Assembly: GCF_000372865.1 (NCBI RefSeq)
Contig: NZ_KB889965.1
Coordinates: 269,902 to 333,901 of the forward strand
Length of the DNA: 64,000 bases
Source: Methylosarcina fibrata AML-C10
GTDB lineage: Bacteria; Pseudomonadota; Gammaproteobacteria; Methylococcales; Methylomonadaceae
Reading direction: 5' to 3'
In this document: piece by piece, positions 56,932 through 64,000 of the stretch
How the letters are laid out: the number at the start of each line of letters is the position of its first letter
Numbering within the stretch: position 1 is the stretch's first letter
Notes under the pieces: model-generated
What the model saw: the letters and a program-made list of their open reading frames with translations, nothing else
Told to the model about the DNA's origin: nothing
Database searches by the model: none
Translations under genes and position numbers: made by a program

Positions 56932-58128
56932 ATGCACGTTCACTTCAAAAAACTTCTGAGCATTCCTTCGCTTTTGCAATCTGCCCTGGTGGGTCATCAG
57001 GCCTTTGTCGAATCTCCAGGTCATGTTTCGAATGAAAAACGTCTTCGTAAATCCATAAAACATGGCGCGGATCCGCGTCGAAACGGGCTTTTTTTCGTCC
57101 CATTCCTGTTCGTTTTGTTTTTGGCCGGAACCGGGCAGGTCAAGGCCGTCGTCAATGCCGAACAAATCGGTTACGTCGGCTGCTCGATGACCGTTGATGC
57201 CGTGGAAGGTTATCTGGAACTGGGCGGCGGCAGCTTGTGGCCGAGTGCCGAAGAAAATTACAGCAGCGGCGGCGTGACTTACTGGGCCGAGAATTTGAGT
57301 GGAATCAACCATTATTGGGACTGGTTGCAAGAGGCCTTGATCGATCAGCCCGATACAACCGTCATCTGGTGGCAATTGTGCGCCTTGTCCAAACAAGACG
57401 GCAACGATCGGACTTTACTGGAAGATGCCCGAGCCGTCCGCGATGAAATTAAACGGCTGGCTCCCGAGGCTACGATTTATGTTTCCGCGCAGCCGAGCTA
57501 TTCAGACCCGAACAGTCCGGTGGACCCCGTTTGCCGTATTGCCGGTGCGAACGGGCCTCAACGGATGGAAGAGCTGGCTGCCGAGCTGGTTTCGGAAGGC
57601 GGAGTCGAACAGGGTCCTGTGCTTGGCCCCTTGACGCCGGACCTGTTATTGGATGACGGCTGTCATGCCAACAGCGAAGGCGAGCTTTTCATGGGGCAGC
57701 AACTGGCCGACTTTTTTGGAATGGGCGAAGGAAATAGCGAAGACAGCGACGGCGATTCGGTTAACGACAACCTCGACAATTGCCCGACCGTCAGCAATCC
57801 CGATCAGGCCGATACGGACGACGACGGCGTCGGCGACGCGTGTGAATCCGGCTCATCCGCACCATTGACGGTTTCGCCCAATCAAATCGGACGGGGTACT
57901 CAAACAACGCTGGCATTGACGGGGCAGGGATTCGACTCGGGTATGACGGTTTCGATTGTTCCGTTTCCGGCAGGCGTCCGGATCGAGTCGGTGACTGTCA
58001 AAAGCTCGACCAGTGCGACGATCGGGGTCAATGTGGCCTCCACCGCTCGCCAAGGCGGACGAGGAATCAAAGTGATTACTTCCGCCGGTCAGACGGCAAC
58101 CAGCCAGTTCGCATTCAAAGTGCAATAA
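56932..58128 (+). CDS. exported SGNH-hydrolase-like protein with TSP3 repeat and Ig/IPT-like domain
   Basis: The protein has 398 residues from the ATG at 56932; an in-frame GTG is at 56914. An unusually long N-region (about 50 residues) precedes the hydrophobic export segment (FFVPFLFVLFLAGTG). The main domain (about 75-265) has GYVGCSMTVDAVEGY, which could be an SGNH block I Ser, and LDDGCHANSEGELF, which looks like the DxxH of block V. An acidic calcium-type thrombospondin 3 repeat (DSDGDSVNDNLDNCP, TDDDGVGDACE) follows. The C-terminal about 90 residues resemble an IPT/Ig fold (LTVSPNQIGRGTQTTLALTG). It is probably an extracellular or periplasmic esterase or carbohydrate-active protein. The true start is uncertain. 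Confidence 0.6.
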   Translation: MHVHFKKLLSIPSLLQSALVGHQAFVESPGHVSNEKRLRKSIKHGADPRRNGLFFVPFLFVLFLAGTGQVKAVVNAEQIGYVGCSMTVDAVEGYLELGGGSLWPSAEENYSSGGVTYWAENLSGINHYWDWLQEALIDQPDTTVIWWQLCALSKQDGNDRTLLEDARAVRDEIKRLAPEATIYVSAQPSYSDPNSPVDPVCRIAGANGPQRMEELAAELVSEGGVEQGPVLGPLTPDLLLDDGCHANSEGELFMGQQLADFFGMGEGNSEDSDGDSVNDNLDNCPTVSNPDQADTDDDGVGDACESGSSAPLTVSPNQIGRGTQTTLALTGQGFDSGMTVSIVPFPAGVRIESVTVKSSTSATIGVNVASTARQGGRGIKVITSAGQTATSQFAFKVQ

Positions 58129-58212
58129 GCCGCTGGTAGCGTCGGGATTGCACAGGTCCAGGGACGGACGCCAACCGGAAAACCGGCATGGCTTGAAAAA
58201 GTCAATGCCGGT

Positions 58213-58236
58213 TCCGGAAGACCGGACTTATTTTTC
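58213..58236 (+). terminator. short terminator after the SGNH-like gene
   Basis: TCCGG and CCGGA flank AAGA and are followed by CTTATTTTTC. It overlaps the end of the convergent hydrolase gene. A larger inverted repeat (AACCGGCAT at 58181 and ATGCCGGTT at 58205) lies just before it. Confidence 0.5.
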
Positions 58237-59013
58237 GTCCGTTGGTTCAGGTTGGTTCAACCAGTTTTTGATCCGGCCAACCACCCATTCGCCGTCATCG
58301 ACCGTCAGATCGTGCCCCCCCCACGGATGCGTGTCAAGCGTCAGATGCCATTGGTTGCTTATCGCTTCCGAACAGCTCGGAGCGACCAGCCGGTCGCCCC
58401 GGCTGTTTAACAGCAAGACCGGTTGGCCGGGCTTTGGTTCTCCCGGATCGTAAGTGGCGGCCGCCAGGATCTGGCAGCAGGTGTTCTGGGGGCTGACCGG
58501 GCGTTCCTTTTGAATTCTTTCCCAGTCGCGGGCCAACTGTGGATAGTGCTCTTGCCGATTGCTCAGCAAGTGCAGCAGGGCCGATTCCCGTTCCAGTACG
58601 CCGCGTTTCCACGTCAGGGCGGCCAGTCTGCCATAGATTTGCCAACGCAGACGCCGATAAAAAGGGCTGATTCCGGCAAAACTGCAATTGATCAGCACCG
58701 CGCCGCCGATATCGTCAGGATAAGTTCGCATCCATTCCCAGGCCACCATCGCGCCCAGCGACAGGGCCAGAATCGTTGCCGGCCGTTGCAGGGCGCCCTG
58801 CTCAAAAGCTTCGGCTCGGACCTTGTCGGCGATACCTCTGATCGTCTTGGGGCTGACGGACCGGTAATGGCGGCCGGTGCCGGGCAGATCCAGCGGCGTC
58901 ACCGTTGCTTCCGGAAAGGCCGCTTGCAGCGTGCCGATGAAGTCGCCCCAGTGCGCCGATTCGCGGGTCAGACCGCGAAGCAGGATCCAGTTGTTTCCGG
59001 ACGGATTATTCAT
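58228..59013 (-). CDS. alpha/beta hydrolase
   Basis: From the ATG at 59013 the protein has 261 residues; an earlier ATG at 59040 is possible. WILLRGLTRESAHWGDF opens the fold. The nucleophile elbow is ILALSLGAMVAWEW, with Ser85 and Ala in place of the first Gly of GxSxG. A late Asp (SRGDRLV) and His (WGGHDLTVDD) complete a triad. The lid is Arg/Tyr-rich. The substrate is unknown. It overlaps the end of the M14 gene by 8 bases, so the two are coupled. Confidence 0.8.
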   Translation of the reverse strand: MNNPSGNNWILLRGLTRESAHWGDFIGTLQAAFPEATVTPLDLPGTGRHYRSVSPKTIRGIADKVRAEAFEQGALQRPATILALSLGAMVAWEWMRTYPDDIGGAVLINCSFAGISPFYRRLRWQIYGRLAALTWKRGVLERESALLHLLSNRQEHYPQLARDWERIQKERPVSPQNTCCQILAAATYDPGEPKPGQPVLLLNSRGDRLVAPSCSEAISNQWHLTLDTHPWGGHDLTVDDGEWVVGRIKNWLNQPEPTDEK

Positions 59014-60025
59014 ACCATAATTCCATTGCTTTTTGTTCATGGCGGGTTTTCTGATGCGGGTCCAGCGATGCCCAGGCCCTAGGGAATAATAAACAGCGGT
59101 GCAGAAAATCGAATAGCAGGAAATGACGGCGGAAAATCCGCTGCTGCCGATGCGGCAGCAGCGGATGAAAAAGGCCGTGTCGGGAGAAAAGATGCAGCGG
59201 GCTTTTACGCAGCCAGAGCCACGACCCCATTTCCAGCGTTAGTGGCAGAAACAGTCGGTCTCCCGTATTGATTTGCTGAAACCGATCGAACAGATAGTCC
59301 CACAGGTCTCCATTGATCAGATATTCCACGCTGGTCGGTTCGATTTTATAAACGTGATACGGATAGCACCGGTCGAACAGCTCCTTCAGGGCAAGCGTTT
59401 CGGCCAGGAAAGCGAAAGGCGTTTTACGCGAGGCATAAGGAAACCACAAACGGTCCCGGATGCCGAATCCCGAATGCAGATCGAGCGCTATGGACAAAGA
59501 GGAATTGAACAGGTGCCGTTCGACGACCCGGCACAAGGCCAGGGCTTCTTTTTCCATGCGCGCGTGATGGCCCCGGTACCAGGGCAGGCGGGAACTCAGC
59601 CGCTGGCCGCCGTAGAGGCGGGCGGCGTCCCGGCTTTCCACCGGGGAATTGCGCATCAGATCGACGCCGTTGCCGTTGCAGCGGGTACCTGCGTAAACGC
59701 CGACGGGATTGACGATGGGGACGAAAACCAGCCTGGATTGGTCAAGCCTGGCCAGAAATTCCTCGTCCCAGTCCAGCAGCCGGCTGATCGATTGCAAATA
59801 GGATAGAATCACTTCGGAACCTATTTTTTCGAGTCCGTGCACGCCGCCGAAAAAAGCCTGGACCGGCACGTCGTCCTGCCGGGAGCCGAGCGCAATGCAG
59901 TAGATCGGGAATTCTGCGTTTTTGTAGGGTATGCGCTCGACGATCTCGACCCGAGCGTGATCGCCCAATTGTTCGATGATCCGTTCCAACTGGTCGAGTT
60001 CGGGAAATCTCAAACCGGTCATCAT
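59006..60025 (-). CDS. M14-family zinc carboxypeptidase-like protein
   Basis: The 339-residue protein has zinc ligands His63 and Glu66 (FFGGVHGLEKIGSEV) and His184 (ALDLHSGFGIR). Substrate-binding CNGNGVDLMRN is near residues 116-126, and the likely catalytic Glu265 lies in TLEMGSWLWL. All M14 essentials are present, so it should be active. No signal peptide is seen, which suggests a cytoplasmic peptidase or amidase acting on a peptide or peptidoglycan fragment. Its C-terminus is Arg/Phe/Leu-rich. Confidence 0.8.
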   Translation of the reverse strand: MMTGLRFPELDQLERIIEQLGDHARVEIVERIPYKNAEFPIYCIALGSRQDDVPVQAFFGGVHGLEKIGSEVILSYLQSISRLLDWDEEFLARLDQSRLVFVPIVNPVGVYAGTRCNGNGVDLMRNSPVESRDAARLYGGQRLSSRLPWYRGHHARMEKEALALCRVVERHLFNSSLSIALDLHSGFGIRDRLWFPYASRKTPFAFLAETLALKELFDRCYPYHVYKIEPTSVEYLINGDLWDYLFDRFQQINTGDRLFLPLTLEMGSWLWLRKSPLHLFSRHGLFHPLLPHRQQRIFRRHFLLFDFLHRCLLFPRAWASLDPHQKTRHEQKAMELWYE

Positions 60026-60258
60026 GAGTCCTTATTGGCTTTTTTCAGGGTCATACAGCGTGAACTGCCGTCGAATGCGATGCGTCCATGGTATCAGATC
60101 TTGATCCGATCGGATAAGGAAAGGCGCCTGCCCGTCGATGAGTCGATCGGGTTGAGGCAGGCCGCAACCGGGATACATCGAATTTTCCCAGAACATGGAC
60201 GATAAAAAGCGCGGATTTCCGGACGGAAGGAACCGTTGCCAAGGCGCGGCCGTTTATC

Positions 60259-61071
60259 CTAAACCGGGCCCATGGGCAACGCGATTGGTTCAAACTCTGT
60301 ATCCGGTTCGGCGGATGAAGGTTCAATGGACAGATGAGCCGCAATCTTTTCCCTGGTTTCCTGACTGATTCTGTGGCGGGTTTTTCCTTCGGTGGCAATG
60401 CAGGGTAGAAAACAGAGCGTCGCTTCGATCTTGTCCAGCATCAGCATCTTGAGCAAATGACCGATAAAAGTCTCGTCGCCGATAAAAGGCGCCAGATCTT
60501 TGGTCGCGCCCTGATATTGAATGCTGACCGGCTGCACGGCGGACTTCGTCGACAAGGCGGGCTGAAACAGGGAGGCATGAAAATTCAGCACCTCGTTGCC
60601 TGCCGTCGTCGTGCCTTCGGGGAAGGCGATGACGGTGCAGTTCTGTTCGAGCAGACAGGCGATTTTATCCGAAGTGACCGCGATATTTTTCTTGTCGCCG
60701 CGGCGAATAAAGACGGTGCCGGCCTGCCTCGACAAAAAACCGATCACCGGCCAGCCGGCTATATCGCTTTTGGCGACGAAATAAGCCGGCAAATACTGGC
60801 CGATGACGATGATGTCCAGCCACGAGACGTGATTCGCGGCCAGCATCGCTCGTTGCCCGGACGGCTTGCCTTTTAGGTCGACCCGGAGGCAAATCAGTAC
60901 GGCGAAGCATTGCAGCCATCGCCGCTTGATCGCATCACGCAGGGTTCTGGCGCGGATGTCGGAACAGGCGCAGCCGATCGCCGGGAAAAGGCCGGCGGCG
61001 ATGATCAATCCCGCGCCGAACAGCAAAAGCAATGAGAACAGCCTATAGCACAGACGAATTTTCGCTTTCAT
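60259..61071 (-). CDS. olsA: lysophospholipid acyltransferase, probably OlsA (ornithine lipid synthesis)
   Basis: The protein has 270 residues from the ATG at 61071, chosen for GAAAGGAAG just upstream. An N-terminal membrane helix precedes the acyltransferase motifs ANHVSWLDII (HX4D), GTVFIRRGDKKN and AFPEGTTTAG. The upstream neighbour is OlsB-like, so the likely reaction is O-acylation of lyso-ornithine lipid. A general 1-acylglycerol-3-phosphate acyltransferase role remains possible. Confidence 0.75.
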   Translation of the reverse strand: MKAKIRLCYRLFSLLLLFGAGLIIAAGLFPAIGCACSDIRARTLRDAIKRRWLQCFAVLICLRVDLKGKPSGQRAMLAANHVSWLDIIVIGQYLPAYFVAKSDIAGWPVIGFLSRQAGTVFIRRGDKKNIAVTSDKIACLLEQNCTVIAFPEGTTTAGNEVLNFHASLFQPALSTKSAVQPVSIQYQGATKDLAPFIGDETFIGHLLKMLMLDKIEATLCFLPCIATEGKTRHRISQETREKIAAHLSIEPSSAEPDTEFEPIALPMGPV

Positions 61072-61090
61072 CGACTTCCTTTCATTCAAT

Positions 61091-61876
61091 TCAAGCAAAA
61101 ACGGATACGGCTTCCTTCGTCTGAGCGCCTCTCAGATAATGTTTGCTGTAGCGTTCCTGAAGCTGTTCCAGCGGCAATAAAATGAATACGTCCATGCAAT
61201 TGAAATCCTTGTCCCAATAAGGTTCTCCGCAGACCAGCGCGCCGAAGCGCAAATAGGCTTTCAGCAGCGGCGGAATGCCGGACTCGTCGCGGCCGCATCT
61301 TAATTCTTCGGGAACGGGAACGGTCGGTTTGACCTGAAGGCCGGGCGGCGCCATGTTCCTGGCGTCGAAGTGGCGATAGACCGCGTCCACGGCGTAACCG
61401 CTGGGGCCGGGCGTGATGCTTGCGCAGCCCAGGAGATAATCGAACCGGCCTGCCGATGCGTATTGAGCGAGCGCGGACCAGAGCGTGGTCAGTACGGCGC
61501 TGCCGCGGTAATCGGGATCGACACAGGTGCGGCCGATTTCGAGAAATCGGCCGGGCAGGGCCAGAACCTGGTCGAGTTCGAATTCTTCCTGCGAATAGAA
61601 ACGCCCGAGCCGCCGCGCCTGATCCTGTCCGAGCAAGCGCGTATACCCGACGATTTTACGATGAATATTGTCGTAGACGATCAAATGATCGCAATACTCG
61701 TCGATTTCGTCATAATCCAGACCTTCCGATTCGGTCTTCAGCCGGGCGCCCATTTCCTTCGCGAAGATCCGGTAACGCAGCGCCTGGGCTTCTTTGACCA
61801 AATCCTCCGAGTCGGCTAAAAAGCACGAAAGTTTTTTGACGGATTGTGTCGAAGTGTCCGTTTCTGTATGTTTCAT
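61091..61876 (-). CDS. olsB: OlsB-like ornithine-acyl[ACP] N-acyltransferase (GNAT fold)
   Basis: The 261-residue protein shows ALRYRIFAKEMGA near the N-terminus, YDEIDEYCDHLIVYD, FLEIGRTCVDPDYRGSAVLTTLW (acyl carrier contact) and LLGCASITPGPSG. This pattern is that of OlsB/hemolysin-like GNAT acyltransferases that transfer a 3-hydroxyacyl chain from ACP to ornithine. It stands 19 bases before olsA. Together they would make phosphorus-free ornithine lipids. Confidence 0.8.
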   Translation of the reverse strand: MKHTETDTSTQSVKKLSCFLADSEDLVKEAQALRYRIFAKEMGARLKTESEGLDYDEIDEYCDHLIVYDNIHRKIVGYTRLLGQDQARRLGRFYSQEEFELDQVLALPGRFLEIGRTCVDPDYRGSAVLTTLWSALAQYASAGRFDYLLGCASITPGPSGYAVDAVYRHFDARNMAPPGLQVKPTVPVPEELRCGRDESGIPPLLKAYLRFGALVCGEPYWDKDFNCMDVFILLPLEQLQERYSKHYLRGAQTKEAVSVFA

Positions 61877-62115
61877 CGGTAACCCTATCGTTGAATTGAG
61901 ATAGGGATACCTTAGGCAAGCAAGATGTCAGTTTCGTGTCGGTTCGGTTAACGCTGGATGACAATCCGGAGACAATAGGATGACCGGCGGCGCCTCGGGC
62001 TGGATAATCCTCAGTAACGTCCAATCGCAGTGCTCCGGTTTGAGTTCGATTCGAAAGGATAGGGGACTTGCATCACGTATCGCCAAATAGAATGCATAGG
62101 AATTGCGTTAGATTT

Positions 62116-62143
62116 TTGCAAAATTACCGAGGTCGGCTAATCT
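62116..62143 (+). promoter_or_regulatory. candidate promoter of the last gene
   Basis: TTGCAA (62116-62121) and TAATCT (62138-62143) are 16 bases apart, about 54 bases before the start at 62197. The rest of the 320-base gap 61877-62196 holds nothing I recognise. Confidence 0.45.
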
Positions 62144-62196
62144 TGGACGATAGCGGCGGAACCGATTCGCCGACATTGTTTATGGAGTAGCCGATC

Positions 62197-64000
62197 ATGT
62201 TGCGCAAGACTTTGCTATTAATGATGTTATTGGGCGTATCGGGGTTGTACGTCTGGACCCATTTGCCACAATTTCCGCCCCTGTTCAAACTTTATCTCAA
62301 AATGGCGCAACCGGAGAGCGAAACCGCATCACCGGCTTCGATGAAATGGGCGAATCTCAGTTTACAGCAAATCAGGGAACAGCGCCGCGAGCCGTACCGA
62401 GTCAAGCCGGACCGGCGCTTTTTGTTGGCGCTGGACGAAATCCGCCGATTTGCCGACCCTGAGGCTGCATCGCTGCCGCCGCCACGTTTCGAAAACGGGC
62501 GCTGGCGAATCGATGCCGGCAACAACCCAGCGTTCGAATTCACGGAACTGCCCGATTTTGCGTCCGGCCTGGCCGTTTTGCAGAAAGCCGCGACCGAAGC
62601 GTTGACCGGCATGCCTGTCAAGGCGTCTGAAACGCCGCCGGCGATGCCGTCCGTAGGCTTCGATCCCGCCAGGCTGCGACATAATCTGAAGACGTTGAAC
62701 CAGCGCTGGCAAGCCGGGAATCATGAGGCCGGCATTCTGTTCGAGGCCGCTGAAAATCTGACCCATTGGGCCTTTGTCGGTCTGGACGAAATGGAAATCG
62801 CCGACGCCGTTCAGGCCAGGGCGCTGGCCTTTCTGGCATTGGCCAAGACGGCGAACGCTCAACCTTTGACCGAAACCGAAAGCATGCTCGCTACTCGGAT
62901 GGGTTATGGCGGTCATGGTCTGGCGTTAGCCGAGCGCTTGTCGGACGACTCGTTGTGGCGCTTGTATCTGACTCGAAAAGACGACGAGCTGGCAAAGAAA
63001 TCCAGGGAGCGGGCTTCTGTCGACAAATATCTGCTGCTCCGCCGTCTGGCCGAGTCCGGACAAATCAAGGCCTGGATCAACGTTATCCGGCGCAACTTCG
63101 ACGATCAGCCAGTGCCCATCCACGCGTTTGCGACCATTCTGGATTCCGGAGAATTTCATCCGCGCAGCGACATTGCCCGATCCCTGCATTACCTGGTGTT
63201 CTATCACTTGCTGCAGGATTCCGGCCAGCAGGCGGCGAACGATCCGAAGAGTTCCGCATCGTCGTTGATCGAAGCGGCGGGACTGAGCGTGCTGAGCCGA
63301 TTCATCGATGGCTTCGACGGCGTTCTGATCCATCATTTCGATTCCGTTTTGAGCAACTTGGGCGGCGATTTGAACGGCCCCTTTCTGGACCGGCCCGTGT
63401 TCGAAACCTATTACCGGAGTTATTTTTTCTCCGGACTGTATCATTACGGCAATTTTCTGCTGAATCAATACAGTTCGACCGAAGCCGCCTCCCGATTTGC
63501 CGCCGTCCTCGGGAACTCGAAGCAAGGCATCGCCGGCGAATTTTCGGTCTGGTATCATCGTTCGATCGCAGCCGAACAAGGCGAGGCCAGGGTTGCCGAT
63601 TTGATCGGTGATTTGGACGGTCTGCCGTCACTCGGTCTGCCGCCCCTGAGTCATACGCTGGCAGCCTCGTTGCAACGCCTGTCTTTCGGCGCGCCTGAAA
63701 TTGCCGCGACCGCCGGGAAAATCTGGCCTCGCGCCGACTCCCGAATCTCTCACCGCTTCGAGCTGGCCTCTTTGTTGAGTCAAAGTCTGCTGGATTTGAA
63801 CGAAGCCGAGCGCATTTACCAGTCCATTGTTCGCGATGCACCGAAAACCAACAGCCAAGTGCAAGTCTGGCTGGCGCATTACAACGGCAACGACGATCAA
63901 TTGCTGGCGATGGCGCGCGACGACGATTTGCCGCCCAACGTTCGGGCCAAAGCCTTGTCGCTGGCGGACGACGAAGCGCTCGAAAGCACCGTTCAGCAGG
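62197..64000 (+). CDS. large exported or membrane-anchored protein of unknown function, truncated by the window end
   Basis: The frame is open for 601 codons to the last base with no stop. GGAG lies about 9 bases before the ATG. The N-terminus (MLRKTLLLMMLLGVSGLYVW) is a signal anchor or signal peptide. The rest is soluble and largely helical, with repeated Leu/Ala-rich helix pairs such as LAFLALAKTANAQPLTETES and ELASLLSQSLLDLNEAERIY that look like TPR/alpha-alpha repeats. I do not recognise the family. Its length suggests a periplasmic scaffold or a large repeat protein. Confidence 0.75.
   Translation, partial: MLRKTLLLMMLLGVSGLYVWTHLPQFPPLFKLYLKMAQPESETASPASMKWANLSLQQIREQRREPYRVKPDRRFLLALDEIRRFADPEAASLPPPRFENGRWRIDAGNNPAFEFTELPDFASGLAVLQKAATEALTGMPVKASETPPAMPSVGFDPARLRHNLKTLNQRWQAGNHEAGILFEAAENLTHWAFVGLDEMEIADAVQARALAFLALAKTANAQPLTETESMLATRMGYGGHGLALAERLSDDSLWRLYLTRKDDELAKKSRERASVDKYLLLRRLAESGQIKAWINVIRRNFDDQPVPIHAFATILDSGEFHPRSDIARSLHYLVFYHLLQDSGQQAANDPKSSASSLIEAAGLSVLSRFIDGFDGVLIHHFDSVLSNLGGDLNGPFLDRPVFETYYRSYFFSGLYHYGNFLLNQYSSTEAASRFAAVLGNSKQGIAGEFSVWYHRSIAAEQGEARVADLIGDLDGLPSLGLPPLSHTLAASLQRLSFGAPEIAATAGKIWPRADSRISHRFELASLLSQSLLDLNEAERIYQSIVRDAPKTNSQVQVWLAHYNGNDDQLLAMARDDDLPPNVRAKALSLADDEALESTVQQ

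Overview
The window comes from the chromosome of a gammaproteobacterium of moderately high GC. The gene orders are typical of that class: initiator tRNA-rimP-nusA-infB-rbfA-truB-rpsO-pnp, hisB-H-A-F-I-E followed by tatA-B-C, and ispD-ispF-truD-(smr)-surE-pcm, together with a PilS/PilR pair and a type IV pilin. The overall flavour suggests a methanotroph of the Methylococcales. That is an inference, because no methane-oxidation gene is present. Almost all of the window looks like stable core genome. There is no insertion sequence, prophage, CRISPR array or rRNA operon.

Layout. 1-3.7 kb: a small membrane-anchored protein and pilR-pilS. 3.8-7.7 kb: sucC-sucD and nadE. 7.7-13.1 kb: mgtE, a DUF475 membrane protein and two tandem FtsX/MacB-type permeases without an ATPase. 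13.1-17.1 kb: rph, rdgB, a sugar-kinase-like phosphotransferase, a MOSC protein and an EamA exporter. 17.1-19.7 kb: the pilin gene pilA, with a GT-C membrane glycosyltransferase-like gene downstream and a sigma-54 promoter upstream. 20.2-25.1 kb: a phosphoheptose-isomerase-like gene and two paralogous secreted FN3/TIM-barrel proteins that share a conserved upstream hairpin. 25.7-31.3 kb: a VOC protein, tatABC and the his operon. 31.3-32 kb: a noncoding interval holding a possible CsrA-sequestering small RNA and a copy of a palindromic repeat. 32-37.7 kb: ispD, ispF, truD, smr, surE, pcm and a CorB-like protein. 38.3-40.8 kb: an intact single-gene fusion of a shortened FliF and a complete FliG, with no other flagellar gene in view. 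41-47.6 kb: a helical protein of unknown function, a UbiB-family kinase, pncA-pncB, a PAP2 phosphatase and glpK. 47.8-56.6 kb: the translation and RNA-decay operon. 56.9-61.9 kb: a secreted SGNH/TSP3 protein, an alpha/beta hydrolase, an M14 carboxypeptidase and an OlsB/OlsA pair for ornithine lipids. 62.2 kb to the end: an open, truncated reading frame.

How the genes work together. PilS/PilR at the left end and the sigma-54 promoter of pilA 16 kb away form a complete regulatory circuit inside the window, and the GT-C gene next to pilA may glycosylate the pilin. nadE and pncA-pncB cover NAD synthesis and salvage. Many genes are translationally coupled by 4-base ATGA overlaps. The most unusual object is the FliF-FliG fusion at 38284-40806. 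It keeps MS-ring topology (two membrane segments), the C-terminal FliG-binding segment of FliF and all three FliG domains, but has lost the first periplasmic ring-building domain. It may be part of a reduced or repurposed rotor.
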